Translations under genes and position numbers: made by a program
Notes under the pieces: model-generated
The model's database searches: none
Told to the model about the DNA's origin: nothing
The model's input: the letters and a program-made list of their open reading frames with translations, nothing else
Source: Caulobacter segnis ATCC 21756
Lineage (GTDB): Bacteria > Pseudomonadota > Alphaproteobacteria > Caulobacterales > Caulobacteraceae
Direction: 5' to 3'
Length of the DNA stretch: 64,000 bases
NCBI RefSeq assembly: GCF_000092285.1
Contig: NC_014100.1
Coordinates: 2,852,001 to 2,916,000 of the forward strand
Part shown: positions 1 to 9,609 of the stretch, one piece after another
How positions within the stretch are numbered: position 1 is the stretch's first letter
Layout of the letters: each line of letters starts with the position of its first letter

Positions 1-2588
1 AGGTCCGCATCGATGTCCGCTCGGCCCTTGTCGATCGCCAGCCTCAGGCGCGCTTGGGTGGGGCCATCGCCAAACCGGAGCTTGGCTGGCTCGTTGGTCT
101 TGATCTCGGTTCTCCCGAGACGCCCGGAGGCGTTCAGGGTCAGGTCGTAGACGCGGCCCGTTTGCGCCAATTCGCCCGAACCGCCCAAGCGCCAGCGGCC
201 GTTAGGGGCGTCACCCCGCGCGTCGATCGACAGAGGCAGGCGGGAAAGCGGTCCGTCCGCCTTGATCGCCGCCGTCCGAACTTTCCAGCCGCCAAAACTG
301 ATTTCCTGCGCGGTAAGGTCCAGCGTCGCGTTGGCCGCGCCGCCGCCCGGCGCATCGACGAGGCGGGCGGAGCCCCTGACCTGTCCCTGCGGCAGGAAAG
401 CGCCCGGCCCAATGGCCACTGTCAGATCCGCCGTCGCCGGCAAGCCGCTCCGGAGCGACATCGCGCCGCGCGCCTTGGCCCCGCCCGCGTCGACATCGAG
501 GTCGGTCAGCTCGATTCCGCCAGGCGAGAACCGGAAGGCCGTTCGCCCCCGCGCCGGCCCATAGGCGCTTTGGGCTTGAAGCGCCGCCGTGCCGTCCGTG
601 GCGTTGGTCCCGCGCGCGAAGACGAGGCTTAGTCGCGCCTTGGTCAGTTGCAGGTTCGGCAGGTCTATGGAGTCGAAATCGGCGTTCAACTCAGCCTTGG
701 GGGCCGAGAGCACGCCGCCGATCTTGCCATCGCCGCTGGCCTTGCCAGCCACTTCGACCGGCCCGGCGCGGAACGGGCCTGTCGCGGTCCAATCCAGATC
801 GAAGTCGAGCGAGAGCCCCTTACCGAGCTTGCCCGAAGTTCTGGCGTTGGCGGCCGCCCCCTCCAGGCGGGCCTCGGCGACCGTCAGCACGCCTTGGTTC
901 CAGCTGGCCTTGCCGTCCAGGCGCGGCGTCGCGCCCAGGAGACGGTCGATCTCCGCGTAACCGGTCGCGAAGTTCGCGGCGCGGCTGTCGACGCTGAAGG
1001 TCCACGGGCGACCGGCGAAGCTGGAGGCCGTCCATTTGGCGTTGAGCGACCCCATCGCCCCTGATCGCACCGGACCCAGGCTGGCCACCTTCATCTCGCC
1101 GTCAAAGGATAGGCCGCCGAGCACGCCGCGCTCGCCCTTGCCCGTCACGATCAGGTTCGGCGCGTCGATGCGGGCCGAGCGGATCAGGAAGCGACCGCCC
1201 TTGACCCGGGCGCCTTCGAACGTCGCCTTCGGACTCGCCCCCAGCACGGCCAGCAGGCCCGTGCCACCGCCGCCCGAGGAGGTGGCCTGGGCCTTGATCT
1301 CCAGCTCCCCCTTGGCCCAACGCACCACCGCAGGGCCCTTCGCGCGCTTCAGGCGGTAGCCCAGCAACTCCAGGTCCGCGACGTCCGCGGTCCCCTCCAC
1401 CGAGAAGCCGCCCTGCTCCAGTCGGAACACCCCTTCGGCCAGCCCCTGCCCCATCTGCGGGATCGAGACGATCCTCTTCAGCGCGCCGATGCGGGCGGTG
1501 AAGGCCAAGCCGTCTGGTCCGGTGCGACGCTTGGCGAGGTCGGCCAAGCCACGCGCTTGAAGCGTCAGGTTGTCAGCGCGAACGTCCAGGGTCAGGGCCG
1601 AGAGCCCGTCGTCGGTCGCCTTCTTGCCGTCGATCGTAAAGTTGGCCTGCGTCCCGAACATCCGCTCGAGCCGCTGGGTGAGACGCGAGGCGCCGAGATC
1701 GAGCCGACCTCGCGCCGAACCGCCGTCGGGCGTCCAGGCGCCGCTGGCGTCGAGCGGCGTGTCGTCGCCTGACTTCGCCAAAACGGTGAAAGCCGCTTGG
1801 CTGACGGTCCCGTCGGCCTTGGCCTTCAGGTCGAACGGACGGTCGGCGGGCAAGCCGAGCGCGCCCGCGATGGCGCCGCCGTTGGCCTCCATCGCGTCGG
1901 CGGTCAGGTGCAGGGTCTTGGAGCGTCCCAGATCGAAATCGAGGGTCAGATGGTCGCCAGCGTGCAGGCGTGAAGCCACCGCCATCTTGCCCTTCTGGCC
2001 GCCACGACGCGCCATTTCGTAGTCGCCGGCCACGTCGAAATCGCCGGCGCGCCCGCTGAACGCGGGCCTGGTCACCAAGCGGAAAGCGAAGGCGTCGAGG
2101 TCCACCGAGACCGGCGCCGCGCTCGACTTGCCTTTGGGGCCCAGGGTCGGGCGGCGCAGCACGATCACGTCGCGGGCGTCGATCCGCTCGGCGTGGAAGC
2201 GACGGCCGAACAGCTCCGTGGCTCGCCAGGCCACGCGCAGGTCATGCGCCTCCAGCCAGACGCCCTTCTCGTCGGAAATGGTCAGCCGCCGAACACCGAA
2301 GTCTTTCCAGATATCGCCGGACAGCCCTTCGATGTGGAGCTTGCCGATCCGCCCCAGCTTAAGCCCAGAGGCGCGGGCCTCCAGGAACATTCTCCCCTGA
2401 GGCGTGATCGGCGCCAGGCGCAGACCGCCCGCCATCACCACGAGGATGGTCGCCAGGATCGCCGCGGCGATCAGAACCGCGCCGCCCCAGCCAAGTTTCT
2501 TGGCCGCCTTGACGGCGGTCTCGCTGGCGACTTCCGCCGCCTGCGCGACCGTGTCCGCTAGATCAGGCTTGTCGTGCTCGCCGCTCAA
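1..2588 (-). CDS. tamB: TamB, translocation and assembly module subunit (5' part only)
   Basis: An open frame of about 862 codons runs to the left edge, so the C-terminal part, including the DUF490 domain expected there, is outside the window. The start chosen is a TTG overlapping the tamA stop codon by three bases. The first 30 residues are polar. A single hydrophobic anchor follows (around residues 36-56), then a long stretch of beta-repeat-like sequence rich in Gly, Leu and Asp, as in TamB/AsmA-like lipid-transfer proteins. TamB is an inner-membrane protein spanning the periplasm that works with TamA in outer-membrane protein insertion or lipid transport. The identification rests on the architecture and on directly following tamA. 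The precise start codon is uncertain. Confidence 0.85.
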   Translation of the reverse strand, partial: MSGEHDKPDLADTVAQAAEVASETAVKAAKKLGWGGAVLIAAAILATILVVMAGGLRLAPITPQGRMFLEARASGLKLGRIGKLHIEGLSGDIWKDFGVRRLTISDEKGVWLEAHDLRVAWRATELFGRRFHAERIDARDVIVLRRPTLGPKGKSSAAPVSVDLDAFAFRLVTRPAFSGRAGDFDVAGDYEMARRGGQKGKMAVASRLHAGDHLTLDFDLGRSKTLHLTADAMEANGGAIAGALGLPADRPFDLKAKADGTVSQAAFTVLAKSGDDTPLDASGAWTPDGGSARGRLDLGASRLTQRLERMFGTQANFTIDGKKATDDGLSALTLDVRADNLTLQARGLADLAKRRTGPDGLAFTARIGALKRIVSIPQMGQGLAEGVFRLEQGGFSVEGTADVADLELLGYRLKRAKGPAVVRWAKGELEIKAQATSSGGGGTGLLAVLGASPKATFEGARVKGGRFLIRSARIDAPNLIVTGKGERGVLGGLSFDGEMKVASLGPVRSGAMGSLNAKWTASSFAGRPWTFSVDSRAANFATGYAEIDRLLGATPRLDGKASWNQGVLTVAEARLEGAAANARTSGKLGKGLSLDFDLDWTATGPFRAGPVEVAGKASGDGKIGGVLSAPKAELNADFDSIDLPNLQLTKARLSLVFARGTNATDGTAALQAQSAYGPARGRTAFRFSPGGIELTDLDVDAGGAKARGAMSLRSGLPATADLTVAIGPGAFLPQGQVRGSARLVDAPGGGAANATLDLTAQEISFGGWKVRTAAIKADGPLSRLPLSIDARGDAPNGRWRLGGSGELAQTGRVYDLTLNASGRLGRTEIKTNEPAKLRFGDGPTQARLRLAIDKGRADIDAD

Positions 2589-4366
2589 AAGCTTTGCCCG
2601 ATGCTGAGATAGACCTGGAATGCAGGGTCGCCGGCCCGCCTCCCTAGCGGAACGGCGACGTCGGCGCGGATCGGTCCGAAGCCCAGATCATATCGAACGC
2701 CAAGGCCAGCCCCCGCCCGGAAATCCTCGCGCTGCGGCGTCTCATGAGTACCGATCGCCCCAGCGTCGATAAAGGCCACGCCGCTCCAGCGCTGGGTGAT
2801 CTTCTGACGAAGCTCGAACGACGTTTCGACCAGGGAGACGCCGCCCTGCGGGGTGTTGTCGGACAGACGTGGTCCGATGGCTTGATAGGCGTAGCCCCGT
2901 ACGGAGCCGCCGCCGCCCGCATAGAAGCGCCGAGCCGCCGGCACTTCGGGAATGCCGCCGCCGAGAATGGCGCCGAGTTTCAGGCGGCCAGCCAGCACCG
3001 TGCTCGCTTGTTTTCCGATCGGGATATAAGCCGAGCCCTGCGTCGTCAGCTTCAGGTATGGCAAGGACGTGTCGCCCAAGACGTAGGTGGGCTCGCCTCG
3101 AGCCTCGAGCCTCCAACCGCGCTTCGGGTCGAGGATGTTGTCGGAAAAATCCCAGGCGTAGGCGGCGAGGCCCGCCACCGTCGCCAGGTTGAGCTTGCGG
3201 CCGGCCACGGAGCCGTTTTGGCTTACCTGCTCCTTGGTCTGAGACAGATCCAGCGACACCCCGAAGGTTCGATAGGCGGTCGTCTGCCGGCGCTTCGTCA
3301 GATCAACGCCCACCCGCGCGCCGGTTTCGTTATAGGCGTCGGTGTCGTTGCGGAAGAGCGAGCTGCTCAGCTTCAAGGTCTGCTGCGGACGACGCCAATG
3401 CGGCAGTGAGACCTCCGCGCCGACACTCTGTTCCAGCTTGGCGAAGCGGAGCGAATAGGTCGTCGTGTCCGCGCGTTTCAGCCGATTGTAGCGGATCCAC
3501 TTTGCGTCCACGCCGGCGCCTTCGCTGGTCGAGTAGCCCGCGCTCAATTCGAGCGTCCGGGCGCGGCGATCCGCCAAGGTGACGACCACAGGGCGGAACC
3601 CCTCGGCGGTCGCCTTATCCGGCCCAGCCAGCGCGACAGAGATCGAGTCGTAGACGCTGGTGTCCCGAAGACGACGCTCCAGTTCAGCGACGTCTTCGGG
3701 GTCGTAGACATCGCCCACCACCCATGGCGCGAGCCGCCCCACCCACGCGGGGTTGGTGCGCCCCTTGGTCACGACCTCGACGCCATCCAGATGGACGAGT
3801 TCCCCCGCGACAATCTTGTAGGACGGGCGGACGGTGTGATCGGCATGGTCGACGATGACCTCGCGCGGTTGCGCCTCGGCGTCGGCGTAGCCGAGCTTGG
3901 CCACCTGGGCGACGACGCGTCCCTCGGCGCCGACGACATCGGCGGCTCGGCCGGGCTCGCCGGCCGTCAAGCGCATGGCCGCCGCCGCCCGCTGCCGCGT
4001 GCCCTCGTCCGGCGGCTCACCCGCCCAGTCGATCTTGGGATCGGCGAGCACGAAGACAGGTCCCGGCGTGACCTTGACCACAGCGCGCGGCGGCTCGCCG
4101 TCCAGGACGTCGGGCTCGACGGTGTAGGCGTAGTAGCCTTCGGCGCGTAGGACGGCGATGACGTCCTCGCCCGCCTGACGCGCCCTGCGACGCGCTTCGG
4201 CGCGGCTCTGGGCGGGATTCTTGGATTGAGTCAGCGCCCGCTGGATGGTTTCGCGAAGGGTTTTGTCTTCAACACCCTGAATCTGGGCCATCGGTTCGTC
4301 GGCCCAAGCCGCCGACGCCGTGAGCCAGGCCATTGCCGTCAAGGCCAGGGAAGTTCGCCCAAGCAC
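2585..4366 (-). CDS. tamA: TamA, Omp85-family outer-membrane assembly protein
   Basis: This 593-residue protein begins with a signal peptide ending near SAAWA-DEP. POTRA-like periplasmic domains follow (roughly residues 30-260), then a C-terminal beta-barrel of the Omp85/surface-antigen family (about 265-593). The barrel has the typical RGW-type strand (DPKRGWRLEARG) and the lid-loop motif GGGSVRGY (around residues 485-495), and it ends in aromatic Phe as outer-membrane barrels do. It should sit in the outer membrane and pair with TamB, whose gene overlaps its stop codon, so the two are co-translated. A BamA identity is unlikely because BamA is larger with five POTRA domains and lies beside other genes. 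Confidence 0.9.
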   Translation of the reverse strand: MLGRTSLALTAMAWLTASAAWADEPMAQIQGVEDKTLRETIQRALTQSKNPAQSRAEARRRARQAGEDVIAVLRAEGYYAYTVEPDVLDGEPPRAVVKVTPGPVFVLADPKIDWAGEPPDEGTRQRAAAAMRLTAGEPGRAADVVGAEGRVVAQVAKLGYADAEAQPREVIVDHADHTVRPSYKIVAGELVHLDGVEVVTKGRTNPAWVGRLAPWVVGDVYDPEDVAELERRLRDTSVYDSISVALAGPDKATAEGFRPVVVTLADRRARTLELSAGYSTSEGAGVDAKWIRYNRLKRADTTTYSLRFAKLEQSVGAEVSLPHWRRPQQTLKLSSSLFRNDTDAYNETGARVGVDLTKRRQTTAYRTFGVSLDLSQTKEQVSQNGSVAGRKLNLATVAGLAAYAWDFSDNILDPKRGWRLEARGEPTYVLGDTSLPYLKLTTQGSAYIPIGKQASTVLAGRLKLGAILGGGIPEVPAARRFYAGGGGSVRGYAYQAIGPRLSDNTPQGGVSLVETSFELRQKITQRWSGVAFIDAGAIGTHETPQREDFRAGAGLGVRYDLGFGPIRADVAVPLGRRAGDPAFQVYLSIGQSF

Positions 4367-4623
4367 TAGTTATCATTCCCCGCGCGATGCGCCCCCAACC
4401 CTGCTGTAGTCTCGGGTAGCGCTCGTGTCACGATCGGAAATGCACTAGATCGTCCGCGAACGCCGCTTCCCAAAGCGACCACGAGGCGCCCAAATGCTAG
4501 GCAGTCGTGCGCAAAGGCTCGGCGCGCGCTGAATCCCTCGACCTTCATGGCCGCGACGCTCTAGAGTCCCTCCACGGACGCCTCGGCGCCACGAGCAAGA
4601 CGAAGACGGTCTCAAGGCGAAAA

Positions 4624-6153
4624 ATGGGCCTGGAAAAGAGCATGGCGGGGATGACCCAGACCTTGGCGGAAGCCCCAACCCTGCCGATGACGGAGGCCGC
4701 CTATCTTCCCGGCGTCGCCTACGACGAGATGTTCACCGCCGAAGGCGACGTTCGGACGCACTACGATCCGCTGCACGCCCGGATGTCGACTCTGGGCGCC
4801 GAAGAGTTGGCCGGACGTCAGCGCACGCTGGAACGGTCGTTCCTGCTGCAGGGCATCACCTTCACGGTCTACGGCGCTGAGAACACGACCGAACGGATCA
4901 TCCCGACCGACCTTTTCCCCCGCATCATCCCCGCCGCCGAATGGGCAAGGATCGAAGCAGGCCTCACACAGCGCCTGCGCGCGCTGAACCTGTTCCTGGA
5001 CGATATCTACGGCGACCAGCAGATCCTGATGGACGGGGTCGTGCCGCGCGAACTCGTGCTGGGCGCGCCCTCGTATCGCCGCGAGATGCAGCACCTCTAT
5101 GTGCCGCACAAGGCCTACGCCAATGTCTGCGGCAGCGACCTGATCCGCTGCCAGGACGGCCAGTTCGCGGTGCTTGAGGACAATCTACGAGTCCCCTCCG
5201 GCGTGTCCTACATGCTGGCCAACCGGGACGCGGCCAAGCGGACCTTCCCGGGCACCTATCGCGCCGCCGGGGTGCGGCCGGTCGAGCGCTATCCCGACCT
5301 GCTGCTGGCCACGCTGAAGAGCATGACCGCCGACTGGCGCTCGAACCCGCAGGTCGTGGTGCTGACGCCCGGCGTCTACAACAGCGCCTATTACGAGCAC
5401 GCCTATCTGGCCCGCCTGATGGGCGTGCCGCTGGTCGAGGGCCGCGACCTCGTGGTGCACGAGAACATGGTCTACATGCGCACCACGACCGGCCTGCGCC
5501 GCGTGGATGTGATCTATCGCCGGGTCGACGACGACTTCATCGATCCGCTGACCTTCCGGCGCGACTCCTCGCTCGGCGCTGCTGGCCTGTTCAACGCCTA
5601 CCGCGCGGGCAACGTGGTGATCTGCAACGCGCCGGGCACCGGCGTCGCGGACGACAAGGCCGTCTATGCCTATGTCCCCGACATCATTCGATACTACCTG
5701 GGCGAGGACGCCATCCTGCCCAACATCGAGACCTTCCTGTGCCGCGAGCCGCGCCAGCTGCAGCACGTGCTGGCCAACCTCGACAAGCTGGTGGTCAAGG
5801 CGGTGGGCGCGTCGGGCGGCTACGGCATGCTGGTCGGTCCGCACGCCAGCCAAGCCGAGCGCGAGGCCTTCGCCGAGGCGATCAAGGCCGACCCGGAGAA
5901 CTACATCGCCCAGCCGACCATCCAGCTATCGACCGCGCCGTGCCTGGTCGACGGCCGCATCGAGCCTCGCCACGTCGATCTTCGCCCTTTCATCCTGTCG
6001 GGTGAGAAGACGATCGTCACGCCGGGCGCCCTCACCCGCGTGGCGCTGAAGCGCGGCTCGCTGGTGGTCAATTCCAGCCAGGGCGGCGGCTCCAAGGACA
6101 CCTGGGTGCTCGCCGACGATCAAGGCCCCGCCAACGGGAGCGCCCGTCCATGA
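4624..6153 (+). CDS. Circularly permuted ATP-grasp type 2 protein (DUF404/DUF407 family)
   Basis: The start chosen (MGLEKSMAG) gives 509 residues. The open frame continues upstream but that part does not look protein-like, and an internal ATG at MTQTLAEAP is an alternative. The protein matches the circularly permuted ATP-grasp family found next to alpha-E and transglutaminase genes. Landmarks are YDEMFTAEGDVRTHYDPLH near the start, VLEDNLRVPSGVSYMLANR in the middle, and a Gly-rich nucleotide-binding KAVGASGGYGMLVGP. The family is predicted to form peptide or amide bonds using ATP, but its substrate is unknown. It overlaps the next gene by four bases (ATGA), so they form one operon with the transglutaminase. 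Confidence 0.88.
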   Translation: MGLEKSMAGMTQTLAEAPTLPMTEAAYLPGVAYDEMFTAEGDVRTHYDPLHARMSTLGAEELAGRQRTLERSFLLQGITFTVYGAENTTERIIPTDLFPRIIPAAEWARIEAGLTQRLRALNLFLDDIYGDQQILMDGVVPRELVLGAPSYRREMQHLYVPHKAYANVCGSDLIRCQDGQFAVLEDNLRVPSGVSYMLANRDAAKRTFPGTYRAAGVRPVERYPDLLLATLKSMTADWRSNPQVVVLTPGVYNSAYYEHAYLARLMGVPLVEGRDLVVHENMVYMRTTTGLRRVDVIYRRVDDDFIDPLTFRRDSSLGAAGLFNAYRAGNVVICNAPGTGVADDKAVYAYVPDIIRYYLGEDAILPNIETFLCREPRQLQHVLANLDKLVVKAVGASGGYGMLVGPHASQAEREAFAEAIKADPENYIAQPTIQLSTAPCLVDGRIEPRHVDLRPFILSGEKTIVTPGALTRVALKRGSLVVNSSQGGGSKDTWVLADDQGPANGSARP

Positions 6154-7097
6154 TGCTCGCGAGGGTGGCCGACAGCCTCTACTGGCTGGGCCGATACATC
6201 GAACGCGCCGAGCATCTTTCGCGCTTGTCCAGCGTGATGCTGAACGCGACGCTCGATCAGACCGACGCCGGCGCGCACGCGGTCTGGATCGCCATGGCCG
6301 CCGTCGGAGAACCGGGCGACGGCGCGGGCGTCGCGTCGTTCGAGGCGGCTCGGACGTTGGTGTTGGATCGCCAGGACCAGAACTCCGTCGTCTCGTCTCT
6401 GGCCCGCGCGCGCGAGAACGCCCGCCAGGTGCGCGACCAGATCACGACCGAGACATGGGAGCGGCTGAACCTGCTCTACCTGAAGGTCACCGACCCACGC
6501 GCGGGCAAGGAATTCTCGGACAGCTCGTCCACCTTCCTGCACGACGTGATCGCCGACCTGCACCTTTTCAAAGGCGCGGCAGACACCACGATGAGCCATG
6601 GCGAAAGCTGGCGGTTCATGATGCTGGGCATCTACATGGAGCGCGCCCAGCTGGTCTCGCGCCTCCTGGAGGTGTGCTTCGCTGACTCGCCGCGCCACGG
6701 ACGGCTGGACGACCACGTGGCGCTGGTCAGCGTGCTGCGCATGGCCTGCGCGCTCGAGCCTTATCTGCGGGTCTACACGGCCGAGATCGAGCCCAGGCAC
6801 ATCCTGGAGTTCCTGGTCTTCGACGAGGACTTCCCCCGCTCCATCCGCTTCGCGACAGCCCAGATCGAGCAGCACCTGACGGCCCTGACCCGCAGCGTGT
6901 CCGCCGGTGAACGGGCCGGCCCCGAACGCCTGGCCGGCCGCCTGAAGGCGCGCCTGCAATATGCCGATGTCGACGAGCTGAAGGCCGTCGGCGCCGGACC
7001 GCTACTGACCACCGTGGTCAACGAGTGCGCCAGCATCCACGAAGCGATCTACGAAACGTTCGTGGCCTATCCGCTCGAAATGCGTCTGCCGGCCTAG
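6150..7097 (+). CDS. Alpha-E domain protein (DUF403)
   Basis: A 315-residue, mostly alpha-helical protein beginning MLARVADSLYWLGRYIERAE, the characteristic opening of the alpha-E (DUF403) family. Other family-like segments are SHGESWRFMMLGIYMERA and EFLVFDEDFPRSIRF. Alpha-E proteins always accompany circularly permuted ATP-grasp enzymes and transglutaminase-like proteases and are thought to assist or carry the peptide they make. No enzymatic role has been shown. The gene starts inside the stop codon of the ATP-grasp gene and ends 12 bases before the transglutaminase gene, which indicates translational coupling and a shared job. Confidence 0.88.
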   Translation: MMLARVADSLYWLGRYIERAEHLSRLSSVMLNATLDQTDAGAHAVWIAMAAVGEPGDGAGVASFEAARTLVLDRQDQNSVVSSLARARENARQVRDQITTETWERLNLLYLKVTDPRAGKEFSDSSSTFLHDVIADLHLFKGAADTTMSHGESWRFMMLGIYMERAQLVSRLLEVCFADSPRHGRLDDHVALVSVLRMACALEPYLRVYTAEIEPRHILEFLVFDEDFPRSIRFATAQIEQHLTALTRSVSAGERAGPERLAGRLKARLQYADVDELKAVGAGPLLTTVVNECASIHEAIYETFVAYPLEMRLPA

Positions 7098-7109
7098 GGG
7101 TTCACCGCC

Positions 7110-8087
7110 TTGTTGCTCGAAATCCGCCACGTCACCCAATACCACTACGAGCGCCCGGTGCGGGAAAGCCTGATGGAGCTGTGGATGCAGCCCCAGAAGA
7201 CCGCGCGTCAGCGGCTGGTCAGCTTCGAGCTGGACCTTGAGCCCGCCGCCCAGGTGTTCTCCTACGCCGACAGCTTCGGCAACGCGGTCTATCACTTCGA
7301 CGTCCCCCAACCCCACGACAAGCTGACCATCGTGGCGCGCTCGGCGGTCGAGACCGAACCGCCGGCCGAGCGCCCGGACCGCCTCGACATGGGCGAATGG
7401 GACCGGATGCGCAGCGAATTCGTGCGCGGCGAGTGCTTCGACTTCCTGCGGCCGCACGGCTTTGTCCAGACCACGGAAGCGCTACAGACGTTCGTCGACG
7501 AGCATGACCTCGAGGCCCTCAGGCGCAAGGATCCGTTGACCGCCGTGCGCACGCTGTCGGAGACCATCTACAACGCGTTCGAGTACCAGCCGGGCGTCAC
7601 CGACGCCGACAGCCCCATTGATCTGGCGCTCAGCGCTGGCCGCGGGGTTTGCCAGGACTTCGCCCACATCATGCTGGCGGTGTGCCGCAACTGGGGCGTG
7701 CCGGCGCGCTATGTCTCGGGCTATCTGTTCACTGACCGAGACGCTGGCGATCGATCCGATCCCGACGCCACCCACGCCTGGGTGGAGGTGTTCCTGCCCA
7801 GCCTACGCTGGGTCGGCTTCGACCCGACCAACAACATGATGGCCGGCGAGCGGCACGTCGCGGTCGCCGTGGGCCGCGACTACGCCGATGTGACGCCCTC
7901 GCGCGGGGTCTACAAGGGTGATGCGGAAAGCCAGCTGGCGGTGGGGGTCAGTGTTCGCCGCGCCCGTGCGGCCATGGCCGAGCCGGAATTCCTGCGCATG
8001 GCGCGCCCGAACTTCGCCGGCGGCCGTCGTCGGCCGACCGCTGTCCGCGAGGACACCCACCAACAGCAGCAGCAACAGCAGCAATAG
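7110..8087 (+). CDS. Transglutaminase-like cysteine protease of the ATP-grasp/alpha-E operon
   Basis: A 325-residue protein starting at TTG. It has a bacterial transglutaminase-like N-terminal domain (residues about 1-90) followed by a papain-like transglutaminase core. The catalytic triad is visible as Cys181 in GRGVCQDFAH, His222 in THAWVEVF and Asp238 in VGFDPTNN. It may act as a peptidase or cross-linking enzyme on the product of the ATP-grasp enzyme upstream. The extreme C-terminus is unusual, ending in eight consecutive glutamines encoded by mixed CAA/CAG codons. The gene is last in the operon and faces the PilZ gene. Confidence 0.88.
   Translation: MLLEIRHVTQYHYERPVRESLMELWMQPQKTARQRLVSFELDLEPAAQVFSYADSFGNAVYHFDVPQPHDKLTIVARSAVETEPPAERPDRLDMGEWDRMRSEFVRGECFDFLRPHGFVQTTEALQTFVDEHDLEALRRKDPLTAVRTLSETIYNAFEYQPGVTDADSPIDLALSAGRGVCQDFAHIMLAVCRNWGVPARYVSGYLFTDRDAGDRSDPDATHAWVEVFLPSLRWVGFDPTNNMMAGERHVAVAVGRDYADVTPSRGVYKGDAESQLAVGVSVRRARAAMAEPEFLRMARPNFAGGRRRPTAVREDTHQQQQQQQQ
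8061..8084 (+). repeat. CAA/CAG trinucleotide repeat encoding an eight-glutamine tail
   Basis: Eight consecutive Gln codons, a mixture of CAA and CAG, lie immediately before the stop codon of the transglutaminase-like gene. Such a run is a candidate for length variation by slippage, although the mixed codons would slow this. Confidence 0.85.
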
Positions 8088-8089
8088 GC

Positions 8090-8111
8090 GCGGCGGCGTT
8101 TCGGCCGCCGC
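8090..8111. terminator. G+C-rich hairpin between convergent genes
   Basis: A perfect 8-bp stem (GCGGCGGC / GCCGCCGC) with a 6-base loop lies between the ends of the transglutaminase and PilZ genes. There is no clear T-run on either side, so it may only be a weak or assisted terminator. Confidence 0.4.
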
Positions 8112-8117
8112 TGAGCG

Positions 8118-8462
8118 TCAGGCTGGAAGCGTGGCCGCAAAGCGCCTGGCGATGTCCAGCGCGCCCGCGGCGCCGCCAGCGCGCGGACCGATGCGGCCAG
8201 TTTCCAGGAACTGCACACCCGCCTCGACGGACGAGCGCCAGACGACCTCGGCCAGGTGCACGCGCCGACCACCGGCGTCCACGAAGATGAACCGGTCCGG
8301 AGGCGGCGTGATTCCGGCCGTCGACAGGCGCGCGCCGCGCTCGGCGATATCGAGCAGCGAGCACTTCCACGAGCGCGGATCATCGACGATGTAGATTTTG
8401 CGCGCCGCTGGCATCCGAGGATGCGCGCGACGCTCCGCGCCCGAGGGCTCGACCATGGACAT
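8118..8462 (-). CDS. PilZ domain protein
   Basis: A 114-residue single-domain protein. It carries the c-di-GMP-binding signatures of PilZ: the arginine cluster ERRAHPRMPA at residues 9-18 (RxxxR) and DIAERGARL near residues 38-46, close to the D/NxSxxG motif. In the latter the Ser position is Glu, so binding affinity could be altered. Stand-alone PilZ proteins are cytoplasmic c-di-GMP effectors in motility, polarity or exopolysaccharide control, but the partner cannot be told from context. It is convergent with the ATP-grasp operon and separate from the cys operon. Confidence 0.8.
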   Translation of the reverse strand: MSMVEPSGAERRAHPRMPAARKIYIVDDPRSWKCSLLDIAERGARLSTAGITPPPDRFIFVDAGGRRVHLAEVVWRSSVEAGVQFLETGRIGPRAGGAAGALDIARRFAATLPA

Positions 8463-8573
8463 ACGACCTTCAAACTCCTGCCGAGTCGGCGAGAGATTGT
8501 ACCGTAAGCCTTGATAATTCGTCTGCCGCCAGCGGAGCGTTCACCAAACCGGGTTTTGCAGCGATCAGCTGAC

Positions 8574-9593
8574 CTAGGCGGCGTAGACGTGGGCCTTGCG
8601 AGCGGCGACACGCACAGCGCCCTGGAAACGCGCGGCCTCGGCGCGCGAGGCGCTGATCTCGATCCGGCGACCGTCGAGGGTCGTCGCGTTCACGGTCGTC
8701 AGAGCGCCTTGGATGTGAGCGCGGTCCACACGCACCTCGAAACCGGCGTCGTCGAGCACGAAGTCGTGCGGGCGAACATAGGCCGTCGCCGCGCCATCGG
8801 GGACGCCCGACGCCGGCAGCGCCAATGCGCCTGCGCTGAACCGGCCGCTGCTGACCTCTCCCGCGAAGCTGTTGGCTTCGCCCACGAAGCCGCAGACGAA
8901 GGCCGAGGCCGGTTGATCGTGCACCTGGTCGGGCGTCCCGATCTGCTCGATACTTCCCCGATTCAGGATCGCGACCCGGTCGGCCAGTTCAAGGGCCTCT
9001 TCCTGGTCGTGGGTGACGAAAATGGTGGTTACGCCCGTGGCGTCGTGCACGCGGCGCAGCTCGCGGCGCAGCGACTTTCGGACCGTGGCGTCCAAGGCGC
9101 CGAACGGCTCGTCGAGCAGCAGCACGCTAGGCTGGACCGCCAGGGCGCGGGACAGAGCAACGCGCTGGCGCTGGCCTCCCGACAACTGAGACGGATAGCG
9201 TTGGCCCAGGCCCTCGAGTTCGACCAGCTTCAAGAGGTCCTCAACTCGCTTGGCGATCTCGATCTTGGAGGGCTTGTCCTTGCCCTTCCGCACGTCCAGG
9301 CCGAACGCGATGTTCTTGGCCACCGTCATGTGCTTGAACAGCGCGTACTGCTGAAACACGAAGCCCACGCGGCGCGCCGCGGCCGAGGCGTAGGTGACAT
9401 CCTCGCCATGGAACAGCACCTGGCCTTCGTCAGGAAACTCCAGGCCCGCGATCGTGCGCAGCAGCGTCGTCTTGCCCGAGCCCGACGGCCCCAGCAGCGC
9501 CAGCAGTTCGCCATCGGCGATCTCGAGGTCGACCTTGTTCAGCGCCGGATACCGACCGAACTTCTTTTCGACGGAGCGGATGGAAATGGTCAT
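8574..9593 (-). CDS. cysA: CysA, sulfate/thiosulfate ABC transporter ATPase
   Basis: The ATG giving [13 protein letters not shown] is preferred over a GTG ten codons upstream, yielding 339 residues. The N-terminal ABC ATPase has Walker [10 protein letters not shown], the signature LSGGQRQR and Walker [13 protein letters not shown]. The H-loop lies in [17 protein letters not shown]-terminal TOBE-like regulatory domain follows (about 240-339). It powers import of sulfate through CysT and CysW. The gene is last in a cysT-cysW-cysA operon, with a 16-bp gap from cysW. No substrate-binding protein gene is present here, so it must be supplied from elsewhere. Confidence 0.93.
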   Translation of the reverse strand: MTISIRSVEKKFGRYPALNKVDLEIADGELLALLGPSGSGKTTLLRTIAGLEFPDEGQVLFHGEDVTYASAAARRVGFVFQQYALFKHMTVAKNIAFGLDVRKGKDKPSKIEIAKRVEDLLKLVELEGLGQRYPSQLSGGQRQRVALSRALAVQPSVLLLDEPFGALDATVRKSLRRELRRVHDATGVTTIFVTHDQEEALELADRVAILNRGSIEQIGTPDQVHDQPASAFVCGFVGEANSFAGEVSSGRFSAGALALPASGVPDGAATAYVRPHDFVLDDAGFEVRVDRAHIQGALTTVNATTLDGRRIEISASRAEAARFQGAVRVAARKAHVYAA

Positions 9594-9609
9594 GAGCCGT
9601 TCAGTCCGT

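Noticed and set aside
4366..4548. 60-codon minus-strand reading frame upstream of tamA
   Set aside because: It is rich in Arg and Ala, has no recognisable domain and no clear Shine-Dalgarno, and sits in a divergent promoter region. It is probably chance in G+C-rich DNA.
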